From NCBI RefSeq assembly GCF_900156105.1, contig NZ_FTMS01000003.1:124001-188000 (forward strand): a DNA stretch of 64,000 nt, given 5' to 3'. The stretch comes from Alkalispirochaeta americana. Its GTDB lineage: Bacteria > Spirochaetota > Spirochaetia > DSM-27196 > Alkalispirochaetaceae. Position numbers and translations under genes: made by a program. This document shows positions 8,862 through 17,584 of the stretch, one piece after another. Under the pieces are notes generated by a model. It worked only from the letters and a program-made list of their open reading frames with translations. It was not told the DNA's origin and did no database searches. How positions within the stretch are numbered: position 1 is the stretch's first letter; each line of letters opens with the position of its first letter.

Positions 8862-9203
8862 TCAGCCGATCGCGTCGTTCCCCGTCTCCCCGGTGCGAAT
8901 GCGGATCACCTCCGCCAGGGGGACAACAAAGATCTTTCCGTCGCCTATCGTGTCCGTTCTCGCTCCACGAAGGATCGCCTCAATGGTGACATCGGTAAAC
9001 TCGTCGTTCACAGCGATCTCCAGGCGAACCTTCTTCAGAAGATTTACCTCGATATCGATCCCCCGGTATACTTCGTGGTAGCCCTTCTGCTGCCCCGCTC
9101 CCAGGGCGTTGGTGATCGAAAGTTTGAAAACCTTCGCCTTGTAGAGCTCTTCCTTCACGTTATTCAGTCGGTGGGGCTGTATGTAGGCAATAATCAGTTT
9201 CAT
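8862..9203 (-). CDS. glnB: Nitrogen regulatory P-II protein
   Basis: Small trimeric cytoplasmic signal protein (113 residues) that senses 2-oxoglutarate and ATP/ADP and controls the adjacent ammonium transporter. The T-loop is [14 protein letters not shown], the ATP-binding region has IGDGKIFV with Lys90, and the C-terminal EVIRIRTGE carries Arg101/Arg103. Tyr46 is present, but the position of the uridylylated Tyr51 is Ile (codon 9051-9053), so classical GlnD control is unlikely. It lies 24 bases after amt in the same operon, which suggests a GlnK-type role. Confidence 0.93.
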   Translation of the reverse strand: MKLIIAYIQPHRLNNVKEELYKAKVFKLSITNALGAGQQKGYHEVYRGIDIEVNLLKKVRLEIAVNDEFTDVTIEAILRGARTDTIGDGKIFVVPLAEVIRIRTGETGNDAIG

Positions 9204-9227
9204 GGCGTTCTGCTCCTTTCTAAGCGA

Positions 9228-10547
9228 TCACACGTTGGAGAAAATCTGGAAACCTGCGTAGGATTCAGTCCCGTGCTCGGAGATATCGAGACCCAGAAGT
9301 TCATCTTCCGGCGATACTCGCAGGAGGCCCCAGGTCTTTAGCAGGTAGAAAAGGATGAACGATGTGCTGAGAACCCACAAAAGGACAGCGCCGATACCGA
9401 TCAGCTGAACCCCTATCTGACCTCCCCGGGTGAGACCGCTGCCGATCAGTTCGAGGTCGCCGAAGAGCCCCACCGCCAGGGTTCCCCAGATTCCTGTGAT
9501 ACCGTGGACACTGATCGCACCCACAGGATCGTCCACATGGAGAACCTTATCGATAATTTCAACGGAGATCACCACAATTACTCCGCCGAGGGCCCCCACC
9601 AGGAGTGATAATCCGGGGCTTATCACCCAGGTTCCAGCGGTGATCGCCACGAGCCCCGCCAACGCTCCGTTCAGGGACATGGAGGGATCGGGTTTCCCGA
9701 ACCACTTCCAGCTGGTAACCATGGCGGCAATCGCGCCTGCCGAGGCAGCCAGGGTAGTGGTTGTTGCCACGTAGGCGATATCCAGATCCGTTCCGGAAAG
9801 GGTGCTTCCCGCGTTGAAACCGTACCATCCAAACCACAGGATAAAGACTCCCAGTGCTGCCAGGGGCATGTTGTGGCCCTGAATTGCCTTCACTGTCACC
9901 ACATCTCCAACCTTGACGTATTTTCCTCGCCGGGCTCCTATCATGATGGCTCCGGCCAGGGCTGCCCAGGCACCTACAGAGTGGACCACGGTAGATCCTG
10001 CAAAATCATGGAATCCCATCCCGGCGAGCCAGCCCGCATCGGACCATATCCAGTGGCCGCTGACAGGGTAGATAAGGCCTGACACAACCGCCGAGTAGAG
10101 GAGATAGCCCGAATACTTGGTTCGTTCTGCCATGGCTCCGCTCACAATGGTTGCTGCCGTGGCGGCAAAGACTACCTGGAAGAACCAGTCGCGAAAGTCT
10201 GCCGAATCTGCTCCGGCGAGAAAGAACTGATCCGTTCCCACCAGGCCGGCGGCGCTGGCGCCGTACATGATGGCCCAGCCCACGGCAAAATACGCGATAG
10301 CCCCCATGGAGAAATCCATCAGATTCTTCATGATGATGTTCCCGGCGTTTTTGGCGCGGGTGAGGCCGGTTTCGACCATGGCAAAACCGGCTTGCATCAG
10401 AAAGACCAGCGCTCCTGCCAGGGTGAGCCATATCATGTCAAAGGCCTGGCTGTAGAGTTCCAGTACCGCTTCCACATCTTGCGCTGCTACGTGTGTCAGG
10501 GAGATCGCAGTCATCAAGAGAACCAGCAAAAAAGTCCGTCGTCCCAT
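9228..10547 (-). CDS. amt: Ammonium transporter
   Basis: Trimeric inner-membrane ammonium channel (Amt/MEP/Rh family), 439 residues. An N-terminal signal-like segment ending at VAAQ is followed by eleven hydrophobic segments. Landmarks are MQAGFAMVETGLTRAKN, the DFAGSTVVHSVGAWAALAG signature, HNMPLAALGVFILWFGWYGFN, and HGITGIWGTLAVGLFG. ATG 10547 is chosen because GAGGAGG lies upstream of it; an extension to 10583 would start at the predicted transcription start. It forms an operon with the P-II gene and sits behind a sigma54 promoter. Confidence 0.96.
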   Translation of the reverse strand: MGRRTFLLVLLMTAISLTHVAAQDVEAVLELYSQAFDMIWLTLAGALVFLMQAGFAMVETGLTRAKNAGNIIMKNLMDFSMGAIAYFAVGWAIMYGASAAGLVGTDQFFLAGADSADFRDWFFQVVFAATAATIVSGAMAERTKYSGYLLYSAVVSGLIYPVSGHWIWSDAGWLAGMGFHDFAGSTVVHSVGAWAALAGAIMIGARRGKYVKVGDVVTVKAIQGHNMPLAALGVFILWFGWYGFNAGSTLSGTDLDIAYVATTTTLAASAGAIAAMVTSWKWFGKPDPSMSLNGALAGLVAITAGTWVISPGLSLLVGALGGVIVVISVEIIDKVLHVDDPVGAISVHGITGIWGTLAVGLFGDLELIGSGLTRGGQIGVQLIGIGAVLLWVLSTSFILFYLLKTWGLLRVSPEDELLGLDISEHGTESYAGFQIFSNV

Positions 10548-10593
10548 AGTGTTTTTCCTCCTCACAGGATGGGGTCGTATCAATCACTGTTCA

Positions 10594-10609
10594 AGCAAAA
10601 GGTGTGCCA
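10594..10609 (-). promoter_or_regulatory. sigma54 (-24/-12) promoter of amt-glnB
   Basis: The minus strand reads TGGCAC-ACCTT-TTGCT, a full match to the sigma54 consensus TGGCAC-N5-TTGCW. The predicted start is near 10583, giving a 36-base leader to ATG 10547. The adjacent upstream gene encodes a sigma54-dependent activator, so direct activation is likely. No TGT-N10-ACA NifA site was seen in the 150 bases upstream. Confidence 0.9.
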
Positions 10610-10762
10610 GTTTTTCCGATGAGGAGGATTTGATGGGGAGCTGCGGGCACATCTTTCACCTTTGTAAGGAAATAGAAAGATGCGCCCCTGCGGGATCTTT
10701 GATGACAATAAGGGTGTTTATGCGGTTGGCGACTACTTTTATGTATGAATATGCTTATAAGC

Positions 10763-12325
10763 CTACATTCTTGTTCTATAATTCCTCGGGTCGATGCCGT
10801 GTTTTTTGACTCGCAGGCCCATGATGCGCTCGGTTATATCCAGGATGCGCGCCGCCTTGGCCATGTTCCCCTTGGTCGATTTCAGGGCGTCCATGAGCAG
10901 TTCCCGTTCCAGGTTGTCCAGGGAATCCTGGAGCGATCCGTGAATCTGGGTGTTGGTGCTCTCGGCGGACTGAAGGCTTGGAGGCAGATGGTGCGAATGG
11001 ATCACCCCGTCGGCGCTCAACAGGACAGCCCGCTCGATGCAGTTTTCCAGCTCCCTCACGTTCCCGGGCCAGTGATAATTGCTCAGCAAGTCGATAGCGG
11101 GCGTAGAGATTCGCTGGATAGGTTTGTGATTCTCCTCGCGGTACTTTGCAATGAAGTGATCAGCCAGGAGGAGGATGTCGTTTCGCCGCTCCCGCAGGGG
11201 AGGAATATGAATAGGAAAGACGTTGAGCCGGTAGTACAGGTCTTCCCGAAAGAGCCCTTCTTCCATGGCTCGCTCCAGATCCCGGTTGGTGGCTGCGATA
11301 ACACGGACGTTGGTGCGAATCGTCTCGTTTCCTCCCACACGCTCAAACTCCTTCTCCTGAAGCACCCTGAGAAGCTTGACCTGGGTCATGGCCGAGAGAT
11401 CGCCGATTTCGTCGAGAAAGATTGTTCCCCCGTTGGCCATCTCGAAGCGCCCCTTGCGGGTGCTGATGGCGCCGGTGAAGGCTCCTTTCTCGTGGCCAAA
11501 GAGTTCGCTCTCGATCACCGTCTCCGGAAGAGCGGCGCAGTTCACCTTGATAAGAGGTTTTGCCGCCCGGGCGCTGTTATAGTGGATCGCCTGGGCCACC
11601 AGTTCCTTCCCTGTTCCGCTTTCCCCGCGGATAAGGACCGTGGCGTCGCTGCGAGAGACCTGGGCCATCATATCAAAAACGTGTTGCATGGCCTTGCTGT
11701 TGCCAATGATATTGGAGGGACGGAACTTTTCTTCCAGCTCTCGGTGGAGGCGGGAGTTCTCCTCCAGAAGTTGTTCTCTCTCCTCCATAACGGTCTGTCG
11801 GATCTTTACGGCCTGAGCGATCAGGGACGCCACAACCGTAAGGATACGCAGATCCTCCTGAAGCGCCTCTTCGCCGGGAAAACTGCGGTCCACGCTCAAC
11901 GCGCCGATCGTCTCGGGGCCGATCTTGACGGGGACACAGATGAAGGAGACCTCCTCGGAGGGTTTGCCCCGGCGCGCTCCGGTGCGATTGAGGAACTCCG
12001 GTTCTTCGTCTATGCGGGGAATGATCTTTGACCGACCGCTTTGAACGACCTTCCCCGTGATTCCTTCGCCAAGCTTGTAGCGGCCCCGCTTCCGCTCTGC
12101 TGGCGAGAGGCCGTAGGCTGCTTCGATAAGAATCTCGCCGCTCTTGCGGTTGAGAAGGGTGATCGTCCCGCGGAGCATTCCCAGGTGGTCTGTAACCGCT
12201 GTCAGGACAGGCTGGATCACCTGCTTGAGATCCATGCTTTGATCCAGGATCTGGCTTATTTCAAAGAGGAGCGAGAGTTCTTCCAGTTTTCCTCTTGTAT
12301 GGTTGTCGGAATGTGTGGTGTTCAT
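10763..12325 (-). CDS. NifA-family sigma54-dependent transcriptional activator
   Basis: Cytoplasmic enhancer-binding protein (520 residues) that remodels sigma54-RNA polymerase. It has an N-terminal GAF domain (about residues 20-185), a short coiled linker [20 protein letters not shown], an AAA+ domain with Walker A GESGTGKE, the sigma54-contact loop GAFTGA and the arginine-finger region [14 protein letters not shown], and a C-terminal Fis-type helix-turn-helix ([13 protein letters not shown]). ATG 12325 is chosen for its AGGGAG site seven bases upstream; the ATG at 12343 lies inside a palindrome. Its position upstream of amt-glnB marks it as a nitrogen regulator of the NifA type, though no nif genes are visible here. 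Confidence 0.92.
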   Translation of the reverse strand: MNTTHSDNHTRGKLEELSLLFEISQILDQSMDLKQVIQPVLTAVTDHLGMLRGTITLLNRKSGEILIEAAYGLSPAERKRGRYKLGEGITGKVVQSGRSKIIPRIDEEPEFLNRTGARRGKPSEEVSFICVPVKIGPETIGALSVDRSFPGEEALQEDLRILTVVASLIAQAVKIRQTVMEEREQLLEENSRLHRELEEKFRPSNIIGNSKAMQHVFDMMAQVSRSDATVLIRGESGTGKELVAQAIHYNSARAAKPLIKVNCAALPETVIESELFGHEKGAFTGAISTRKGRFEMANGGTIFLDEIGDLSAMTQVKLLRVLQEKEFERVGGNETIRTNVRVIAATNRDLERAMEEGLFREDLYYRLNVFPIHIPPLRERRNDILLLADHFIAKYREENHKPIQRISTPAIDLLSNYHWPGNVRELENCIERAVLLSADGVIHSHHLPPSLQSAESTNTQIHGSLQDSLDNLERELLMDALKSTKGNMAKAARILDITERIMGLRVKKHGIDPRNYRTRM

Positions 12326-12341
12326 GGCGTACTCCCTGGGC

Positions 12342-12367
12342 ATTACCCTACATCATTGTAGGGTAAT
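12342..12367. promoter_or_regulatory. Perfect 11-bp palindrome upstream of the NifA-like gene
   Basis: ATTACCCTACA and TGTAGGGTAAT are separated by TCAT, a perfect dyad that ends 16 bases before start codon 12325. Its size and position fit an operator of a dimeric regulator controlling this gene. No second copy was seen upstream of amt. Confidence 0.55.
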
Positions 12368-12442
12368 ACACAAGAGAGGCTTTTTTAGACCAATCCATAC
12401 AATCCGGTAGGTCTTTCTTGTGCCAGGGGCGGCCGTCTTCTG

Positions 12443-12916
12443 TCAGGTCGCGCCCTGCTCTGTATCATCGGGGTCGCTCGCCAGGAGAAAGCTGAACTCC
12501 TCGGAAGAGACGATCGACGACGATGAGTCCTCCTCGGGTTCAACCTTATCCAGGTGGGCCTCCACCTCACGAAGCAGTGCTTCTTCCTCCTCTTTGATTG
12601 TTGCCAGCCGTTCCAGGTACGGTGCAAAGGCATCCTGAAAGGCGGTTTCTCCCTCAAGGATGAGCGACAGAAAAGCCTTGTAGGCCAGGGCTGTCCTGCG
12701 GAGGGCTCGCAGATAGGTTGTCCGGTTTATGAGCTGTTCCTGCTCCTGCAGGACGCGGTGCTTGCGCTGAAGCACGGCGTGGACGAAAAAAATATCCTCC
12801 AGGATTTTGTCCCGGAAATATTCCGGATCAATATCCAGGCGCAACCCGGACTCTACGGTACGGATGATTGAGTGGAGAAAAAAAAGATTATCCTGATAAT
12901 GAATTTTTGCGGGCAA
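12443..12916 (-). CDS. Hypothetical acidic coiled-coil protein next to rpsF
   Basis: Predicted protein of 157 residues that I do not recognise. It is mainly helical, with basic middle parts (TYLRALRRTALAYK), a Glu-rich helix (IKEEEEALLREVEAHLDK) and a very acidic Ser-rich tail. The start is TTG 12916 with GGAGGA six bases upstream; the longer frame to 13198 would run across rpsF in antisense and has no good start. It is divergent from rpsF. Treponema genomes also carry a small hypothetical gene next to rpsF, so it may be a spirochaete family. Confidence 0.65.
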   Translation of the reverse strand: MPAKIHYQDNLFFLHSIIRTVESGLRLDIDPEYFRDKILEDIFFVHAVLQRKHRVLQEQEQLINRTTYLRALRRTALAYKAFLSLILEGETAFQDAFAPYLERLATIKEEEEALLREVEAHLDKVEPEEDSSSSIVSSEEFSFLLASDPDDTEQGAT

Positions 12917-12931
12917 GGGATTCCTCCGATA

Positions 12932-12960
12932 TTGACACAGACCGTGGAGCGTGGTAACGT
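12932..12960 (+). promoter_or_regulatory. sigma70-type promoter of the rpsF operon
   Basis: TTGACA (12932-12937), 17 bases and TAACGT (12955-12960) give a predicted start near 12967 and a leader of about 60 bases before rpsF. A leader of this length could hold an autoregulatory S6:S18 site, but I did not identify one. Confidence 0.7.
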
Positions 12961-13027
12961 CCTCCGACCTTCTTGCTGCCTTTGATGGTATCAAAATGGT
13001 AGTCGCAAGTCCAGAAGGAGGAATAAT

Positions 13028-13309
13028 TTGCGAACATACGAAGCGATGTGTGTGTTCCGCTCCGACCAGGAAACATTCAATGCCGGGGTCGTTGCGGTAC
13101 GGGAAGAGTTGGAAAAGCTGGGAGCCCAGATCGAAAAAGAAGAAGACATGGGCTTGAGAACCTTGGCGTATCCTATCAAAAACCAGATCCAGGCTCACTA
13201 TTTTTACTACGTGTGCACCATGGATCCCGAGAAAGCCAAGCAGATTGAACGCCCCCTGCGCTTGCGCAGTGAGCTTCTGCGGTTTTTGATGGTGCGGCGG
13301 GACGATTAA
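13028..13309 (+). CDS. rpsF: 30S ribosomal protein S6
   Basis: Small-subunit protein that forms a dimer with S18 on the platform of the 30S subunit. It has 93 residues, with the N-terminal MRTYEAMCVFRSD and the conserved LAYPIKNQIQAHYFYY. The start is TTG 13028, preceded by AAGGAGGA. It is first in the rpsF-ssb-rpsR-DUF2232-rplI-dnaB operon, an order typical of spirochaetes and many other bacteria. Confidence 0.96.
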   Translation: MRTYEAMCVFRSDQETFNAGVVAVREELEKLGAQIEKEEDMGLRTLAYPIKNQIQAHYFYYVCTMDPEKAKQIERPLRLRSELLRFLMVRRDD

Positions 13310-13354
13310 GGATCACCTTGAAAGAGCTGTTCCAAACCAGGGGATCGAGGAAAC

Positions 13355-13843
13355 ATGGCTGATATCAACCACGTCGTCTTGGTGGGGCGTCTTGTTCGGG
13401 ATGCCCAGCTGAAATATACCGGTGGAGGACTTGCTATCTGCGAGTTCTCCCTGGCTATCAATAATCGCCGAAAGCAGGGCGATCAATGGGTGGATGAACC
13501 CAGTTTTTTTGATGTGACGTTGTTCGGTCGACAGGGCGAAGCAATTCAGCGCTATCTCACGCAGGGCAAGCAAATTGGCGTTGACGGCCAGTTGCGGCAG
13601 GACCGATGGCAGACTCCCGAAGGGCAGAATCGCAGCAAGGTGGTGGTAATCGCCAACAATGTGATGCTTCTCGGTGGTGCCGGCGCCGGCGCCGGTGGCG
13701 GATCAGGCGAAGGAGGCGGTTTTGGCTCCTCCCGATCTGATCGCGAGGGTTCTGGCGGGTCAGGAGCACCCCGTGGGGGTGGTGGCCCCGGCGGCGATGA
13801 TGGCTTTGGCTCGGATGATTTTCCCGATAACATTCCCTTTTGA
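13355..13843 (+). CDS. ssb: Single-stranded DNA-binding protein
   Basis: Binds single-stranded DNA during replication and repair. The 162 residues have an OB-fold (about 1-105; starts MADINHVVLVGRLVRD), a flexible Gly-rich linker and the acidic protein-interaction tail ending DDFPDNIPF, which docks partner enzymes. It lies between rpsF and rpsR, the standard arrangement. Confidence 0.96.
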   Translation: MADINHVVLVGRLVRDAQLKYTGGGLAICEFSLAINNRRKQGDQWVDEPSFFDVTLFGRQGEAIQRYLTQGKQIGVDGQLRQDRWQTPEGQNRSKVVVIANNVMLLGGAGAGAGGGSGEGGGFGSSRSDREGSGGSGAPRGGGGPGGDDGFGSDDFPDNIPF

Positions 13844-13909
13844 GCACCTCTTGTACAGGCGTCTTTGATCGGATAGGGAACGAAGGAAACAAGTAACCAG
13901 GAGGACCAT

Positions 13910-14218
13910 GTGTCTGACGAAATGAAACGAAGCGGTGATTCAAGAGGCCGCGATGGTGGCCGTGACGGCCGGGATGATCGTGACGGTGGACGGGGATTTC
14001 GACCCCGTGGACGGAGTCACTTTCGAAAAAAAGTAGACAAGATCAAGGTTCACAACCTTGTGGTTGACTATAAGAGGCCTGACGTCCTGCGTCGGTTCCT
14101 GACGGAAAACGGAAAGATTCTGCCCCGCCGAATAACCGGTACGTCTGCCAAAAATCAGCGCAAGCTGGTTCGCGAGATCAAGCGTGCCCGTTATCTGGGC
14201 ATGTTGAAGATGGGTTGA
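13910..14218 (+). CDS. rpsR: 30S ribosomal protein S18 with RGD-rich N-terminal extension
   Basis: Partner of S6 in the 30S platform. The C-terminal about 70 residues are standard S18 ([32 protein letters not shown]). Roughly 30 residues at the N-terminus are added and consist almost only of Arg, Gly and Asp. The start is GTG 13910, with AGGAGG upstream; the overlapping ATG at 13908 is out of frame. Confidence 0.95.
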   Translation: MSDEMKRSGDSRGRDGGRDGRDDRDGGRGFRPRGRSHFRKKVDKIKVHNLVVDYKRPDVLRRFLTENGKILPRRITGTSAKNQRKLVREIKRARYLGMLKMG

Positions 14219-14230
14219 TTCGCCTTCGTG

Positions 14231-15172
14231 ATGATGCTCATCCGGGATAATCGAGAGCACTGGTTGCCGCTTCTTGCGGCAGCTCTCGTGAGTGCAGTGC
14301 TCTTTTATTCCGGATTTTTCACCTTTTTGTTTGCCGTGCCGGTGCAGGTGATTTTTTCGCGGCGGGGAGGCGAGCGAGGCCTTCTGGCGGCGGGAATAAC
14401 GGTTCTGTTGATCCTGGTGGTCCATACCGTGCAGGCAGTCCGGTTTTCCGGGCCTGCGGGATACGTCCTGCTGGATGTTCTTACTCCTGTGGGACTGCTG
14501 GCGGGGCTTGCGTTTTTTAACCTTGCCCGGCGTTACCCCTGGTGGTTGCGCCTGATCGCCGGAGGAGGGATCGCCCTTGTTGCGGCCTTTCCCGGTCTCC
14601 GGGCGTTGCTCCTGGCCGGGAGCGGTGAGGGGGAGCTGAGCGAGCAGTTCCGCTCAATGTTTGCCATGATGGGCGTCAACCAGGACTGGGAGCTCTGGGT
14701 CGATCTGATCACCCGGATTGTGCTCAGTTCGGTTGGTCTGGCCCTGACGGCGGGGATTGCTGCAAACTGGTGGTTGGGAAACGGAATCGTTTTACGGGGA
14801 GCCGGGGCGGTTCAGACCTTGCGTCACGCCCGTGTTCCCGATCAGCTGATCTGGATGGTGATCATCGGCCTTGCGGTCATCATTGCCTCCTGGGTTTCGG
14901 ATGTTGGCACCTACGCTCCGGTGGGATGGAACCTCGCCCTGGTGGGAGGGTTCCTCTTTTCCATTCAGGGGATTGGCCTGATTCAGCACCTGCTTCATCT
15001 TCGGGGAGTTTCTCCTCAGGGAGAGCGCTGGGTTTTGACAGTCGTGCTGATCGCGTTCTTTGTTCCCGGAATGAATATACTCGTTGCGGGAGGGTTGCCC
15101 TTGCTCGGCATGAGTGAATTGTGGATAGATTATAGAAGGGGAGATCGATATGAAGGTCATACTGAACAGTGA
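14231..15172 (+). CDS. DUF2232 (YybS-like) integral membrane protein
   Basis: Predicted inner-membrane protein (313 residues) with about eight hydrophobic segments and a short basic C-terminus (DYRRGDRYEGHTEQ). Its place between rpsR and rplI matches the DUF2232 protein found there in Firmicutes (YybS) and spirochaetes; the function is unknown. The exact start is uncertain (GTG 14228, ATG 14231 or ATG 14234) and no clear Shine-Dalgarno is present. Its last 23 bases overlap the start of rplI. Confidence 0.8.
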   Translation: MMLIRDNREHWLPLLAAALVSAVLFYSGFFTFLFAVPVQVIFSRRGGERGLLAAGITVLLILVVHTVQAVRFSGPAGYVLLDVLTPVGLLAGLAFFNLARRYPWWLRLIAGGGIALVAAFPGLRALLLAGSGEGELSEQFRSMFAMMGVNQDWELWVDLITRIVLSSVGLALTAGIAANWWLGNGIVLRGAGAVQTLRHARVPDQLIWMVIIGLAVIIASWVSDVGTYAPVGWNLALVGGFLFSIQGIGLIQHLLHLRGVSPQGERWVLTVVLIAFFVPGMNILVAGGLPLLGMSELWIDYRRGDRYEGHTEQ

Positions 15173-15818
15173 TGTTACAAATCTTGGCGAAGAAGGTGAT
15201 ATCTGCACCGTAGCTCCGGGCTACGCCCGTAACTTCCTCCTGCCCAAAGGGCTGGTGATGGAGTACAGCGAGCGCAATCTGGCCAGCATCGAGGAGCGGC
15301 GCTCCGAGATTGAGGCACGACGCGAGCAGAAGCGCAAGGATGCAGCCAGTGTGAAGGAGCGGCTCGAGGCAGAAGCGCTGGTAATTTCCATGACGGCAGG
15401 GATCAACGGAAAACTCTTTGGTTCCGTAACGAACGCTACCATTGCCGAGCAGCTGGCTGCTCAGGGTATCGAAGTTGAGCGCAAGCGCATCGATGTCCCC
15501 GAACACAGCCTGAAAGCCGTGGGAACCTACAAGGTCCGGGTAAAACTCTACGCCGACGAAGAAGCTCTGCTGGTGGTGCAGGTTGTGGCAAGCAACGCCC
15601 AGGAGCTGGAAGAAAAGCGGAGCCGCTTGGCCGGAGCTGCTGGCCAAATGAAACCGTCGAAGGAAGAGACACCGGAAGCAGCTGAAGGCTCGGCTGACGC
15701 TCCCGAGGGAGACCAGGAGTCGGATCAGACGTCTCTTGACCCCGAGGTGATCGCCATGCAGCAGGCCCTTGAAGAAGAAGCTGCTCAAGAGGACGCGGAC
15801 CGGTCGAGTCCGGAGTAA
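15150..15818 (+). CDS. rplI: 50S ribosomal protein L9 with long acidic tail
   Basis: Large-subunit protein with an N-terminal RNA-binding domain (MKVILNSDVTNLGEEGD, GYARNFLLPKGL) joined by a long helix to the C-terminal domain. At 222 residues it is about 70 longer than usual; the extra part is a Glu/Asp/Ser-rich tail after residue 165. It overlaps the DUF2232 gene and is followed nine bases later by dnaB. Confidence 0.95.
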   Translation: MKVILNSDVTNLGEEGDICTVAPGYARNFLLPKGLVMEYSERNLASIEERRSEIEARREQKRKDAASVKERLEAEALVISMTAGINGKLFGSVTNATIAEQLAAQGIEVERKRIDVPEHSLKAVGTYKVRVKLYADEEALLVVQVVASNAQELEEKRSRLAGAAGQMKPSKEETPEAAEGSADAPEGDQESDQTSLDPEVIAMQQALEEEAAQEDADRSSPE

Positions 15819-15826
15819 TTCCGGCC

Positions 15827-17152
15827 ATGGAAGGGCGTCTGCCCCCACATAATCTCGATGCCGAGGTAGCAACCCTCGGCGCCGTTCTTCTCGATGCCTC
15901 ATCGGTTCCCCGGGTTATGGAGTTCGTCCGTCCCGAGGATTTCTACCGCAGATCCCACGGCTCCATATTTGAAGCTGTTCTGACTCTTTGGGATCGCGGG
16001 GAGAGCATCGACCTCATAACGCTTACCAACGAGCTCCAGTCTACAGGCGTCCTGGAGCGCGTCGGTGGTGCCTCGTACATCTCCTCGCTGACCACGGCCG
16101 TTCCCACCAGCGCAAACGTTGAGTACTACGCTCAGATTGTCCGTCAGACCGCCCTGCGGCGACGGCTCATTACCATCGCGGCGGAGCTCACCGAGAGTTG
16201 TTTCGACGATACGATTCCCACACGCCAGTTGCTTGAGGATGCGGAGCGTCGTATCTTCGAGCTGGCCGAGACAAATCAGACCCAATCGTTTCAGCCTGCC
16301 AAAGAAGTGGTTCGCCGAACCATTACGGCAATCGAAAAGCTCTATCATAATCAAGACGCCTTCACCGGTGTTCCTTCGGGGTTCTCGGATCTGGACAGCA
16401 TGACCAGCGGGTTTCAGGCCAGCGAATTTATCGTTGTTGGCGCGCGTCCTTCGGTGGGAAAGACAGCGTTGGCCCTCTCCATGGCGGCCCACATGGCGGT
16501 GGGCCAGAAAATACCCGTGGGATTCTTCACCCTCGAAATGAGCGATATGGCGCTTATGCAACGTCTTGTAGCCAGCGAGGCCCGCATCGGAAGTCAGACC
16601 ATCCGGACCGGAATGCTTCGGTCCTCGGACTTTGCAAACCTTACCCATGCAGCGGGGCGCCTCTACGACGCGCCTCTGTGGATATCGGATTCTCCGGGAA
16701 TGCGCCTTCTGGACCTGCGGGCCCAGGCGCGGCGCATGGTAGGGCAACACGGAGTCAAGGTGATCTTCGTGGACTACATTACCCTCATCACCAACGAGAA
16801 TCGGGAGCTGGCGCGGCACGAGCAGATCGCCGAGATATCCCGCTCCCTGAAGGCGCTGGCCCGGGAATTGGACGTTCCCGTCATTGCACTTTCCCAGGTA
16901 TCGCGCGACACTGAAGGTAAGAGGCCCATGCTCTCGAGTATTCGGGAATCAGGAAGTATTGAGCAGGACGCCGACGTGGTCATCTTCCTTCACCGGGAGC
17001 GAAACCTCGAGGAGTCCTCCACGGAGAACATGAACGTCATCAAGACAGAGCTGATCGTGGCAAAGCAGCGGAACGGTCCGGTAGGAACGATCGAGATTGC
17101 CTTTGTTCCGCGCTATACCAAGTTCGAGAATCTGTCTCATGATATGAAGTAG
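15827..17152 (+). CDS. dnaB: Replicative DNA helicase DnaB
   Basis: Hexameric 5'-3' helicase at the replication fork. The 441 residues begin with PHNLDAEVATLGAVLLD (N-terminal primase-interaction domain). After a linker comes the RecA-like domain with Walker A GARPSVGKTALAL near residue 210, GFFTLEMS, the Walker B region VIFVDYI and ALSQVSRDTEGK. No intein is present. It ends the ribosomal/replication operon. Confidence 0.96.
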   Translation: MEGRLPPHNLDAEVATLGAVLLDASSVPRVMEFVRPEDFYRRSHGSIFEAVLTLWDRGESIDLITLTNELQSTGVLERVGGASYISSLTTAVPTSANVEYYAQIVRQTALRRRLITIAAELTESCFDDTIPTRQLLEDAERRIFELAETNQTQSFQPAKEVVRRTITAIEKLYHNQDAFTGVPSGFSDLDSMTSGFQASEFIVVGARPSVGKTALALSMAAHMAVGQKIPVGFFTLEMSDMALMQRLVASEARIGSQTIRTGMLRSSDFANLTHAAGRLYDAPLWISDSPGMRLLDLRAQARRMVGQHGVKVIFVDYITLITNENRELARHEQIAEISRSLKALARELDVPVIALSQVSRDTEGKRPMLSSIRESGSIEQDADVVIFLHRERNLEESSTENMNVIKTELIVAKQRNGPVGTIEIAFVPRYTKFENLSHDMK

Positions 17153-17221
17153 ACTGAATGAAACAGGTGGCATTGCACGCAAGGTGTTGTGTCACGGGAC
17201 TGAGAAACGGGGGGATGAACC

Positions 17222-17503
17222 ATGGATTTCAGAGATCTCTACGCCTTTGATGAACTGGCAAATGAGGCCGAACGGCTTGTGATTGATGAACTGGAGCGGC
17301 AGCTGGAAGGGGAGAATGCCCCCGATCTTGGCGAGGACGCCGATGGAATCGTCCTGGACATTGCCGCCTATGCCTTGAATCGAGTCCCTCCCCTGTACCG
17401 GGCAAACCTGCTGGGAAGGCTCTACGCAGATTCTCTCAAGGACGAACACGAAAAAACGGTGCGCGAGGCCGTAGCTGACGCGATAGCAAAGGTTATCGGC
17501 TAA
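17222..17503 (+). CDS. ComFB-like late competence development protein
   Basis: Small cytoplasmic protein of 93 residues. The core VLDIAAYALNRVPPLYRANLLGRL matches the ComFB family (late competence development protein ComFB), members of which bind cyclic dinucleotides in cyanobacteria. It is acidic and helical, lies 69 bases after dnaB, and converges on the WD40-like gene. Its role here is unknown; no competence genes are nearby. Confidence 0.75.
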   Translation: MDFRDLYAFDELANEAERLVIDELERQLEGENAPDLGEDADGIVLDIAAYALNRVPPLYRANLLGRLYADSLKDEHEKTVREAVADAIAKVIG

Positions 17504-17584
17504 ATCATTACCGTCTTCCGAGCCCCGTCCTCCCGTCCCCCTCGGCCCCGGTCTAGCCAGGGCCTCATCGATCAGATAAAGGGG

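Noticed and set aside
10620-10760. NifA-type (TGT-N10-ACA) or NtrC-type sites upstream of amt
   Set aside because: No match was found on reading the region; partial similarities were too weak to report.
12917-13198. Extension of the hypothetical gene left of rpsF to an upstream ATG at 13198
   Set aside because: It would run antisense through rpsF. TTG 12916 has a strong GGAGGA site and keeps the divergent promoter region free.
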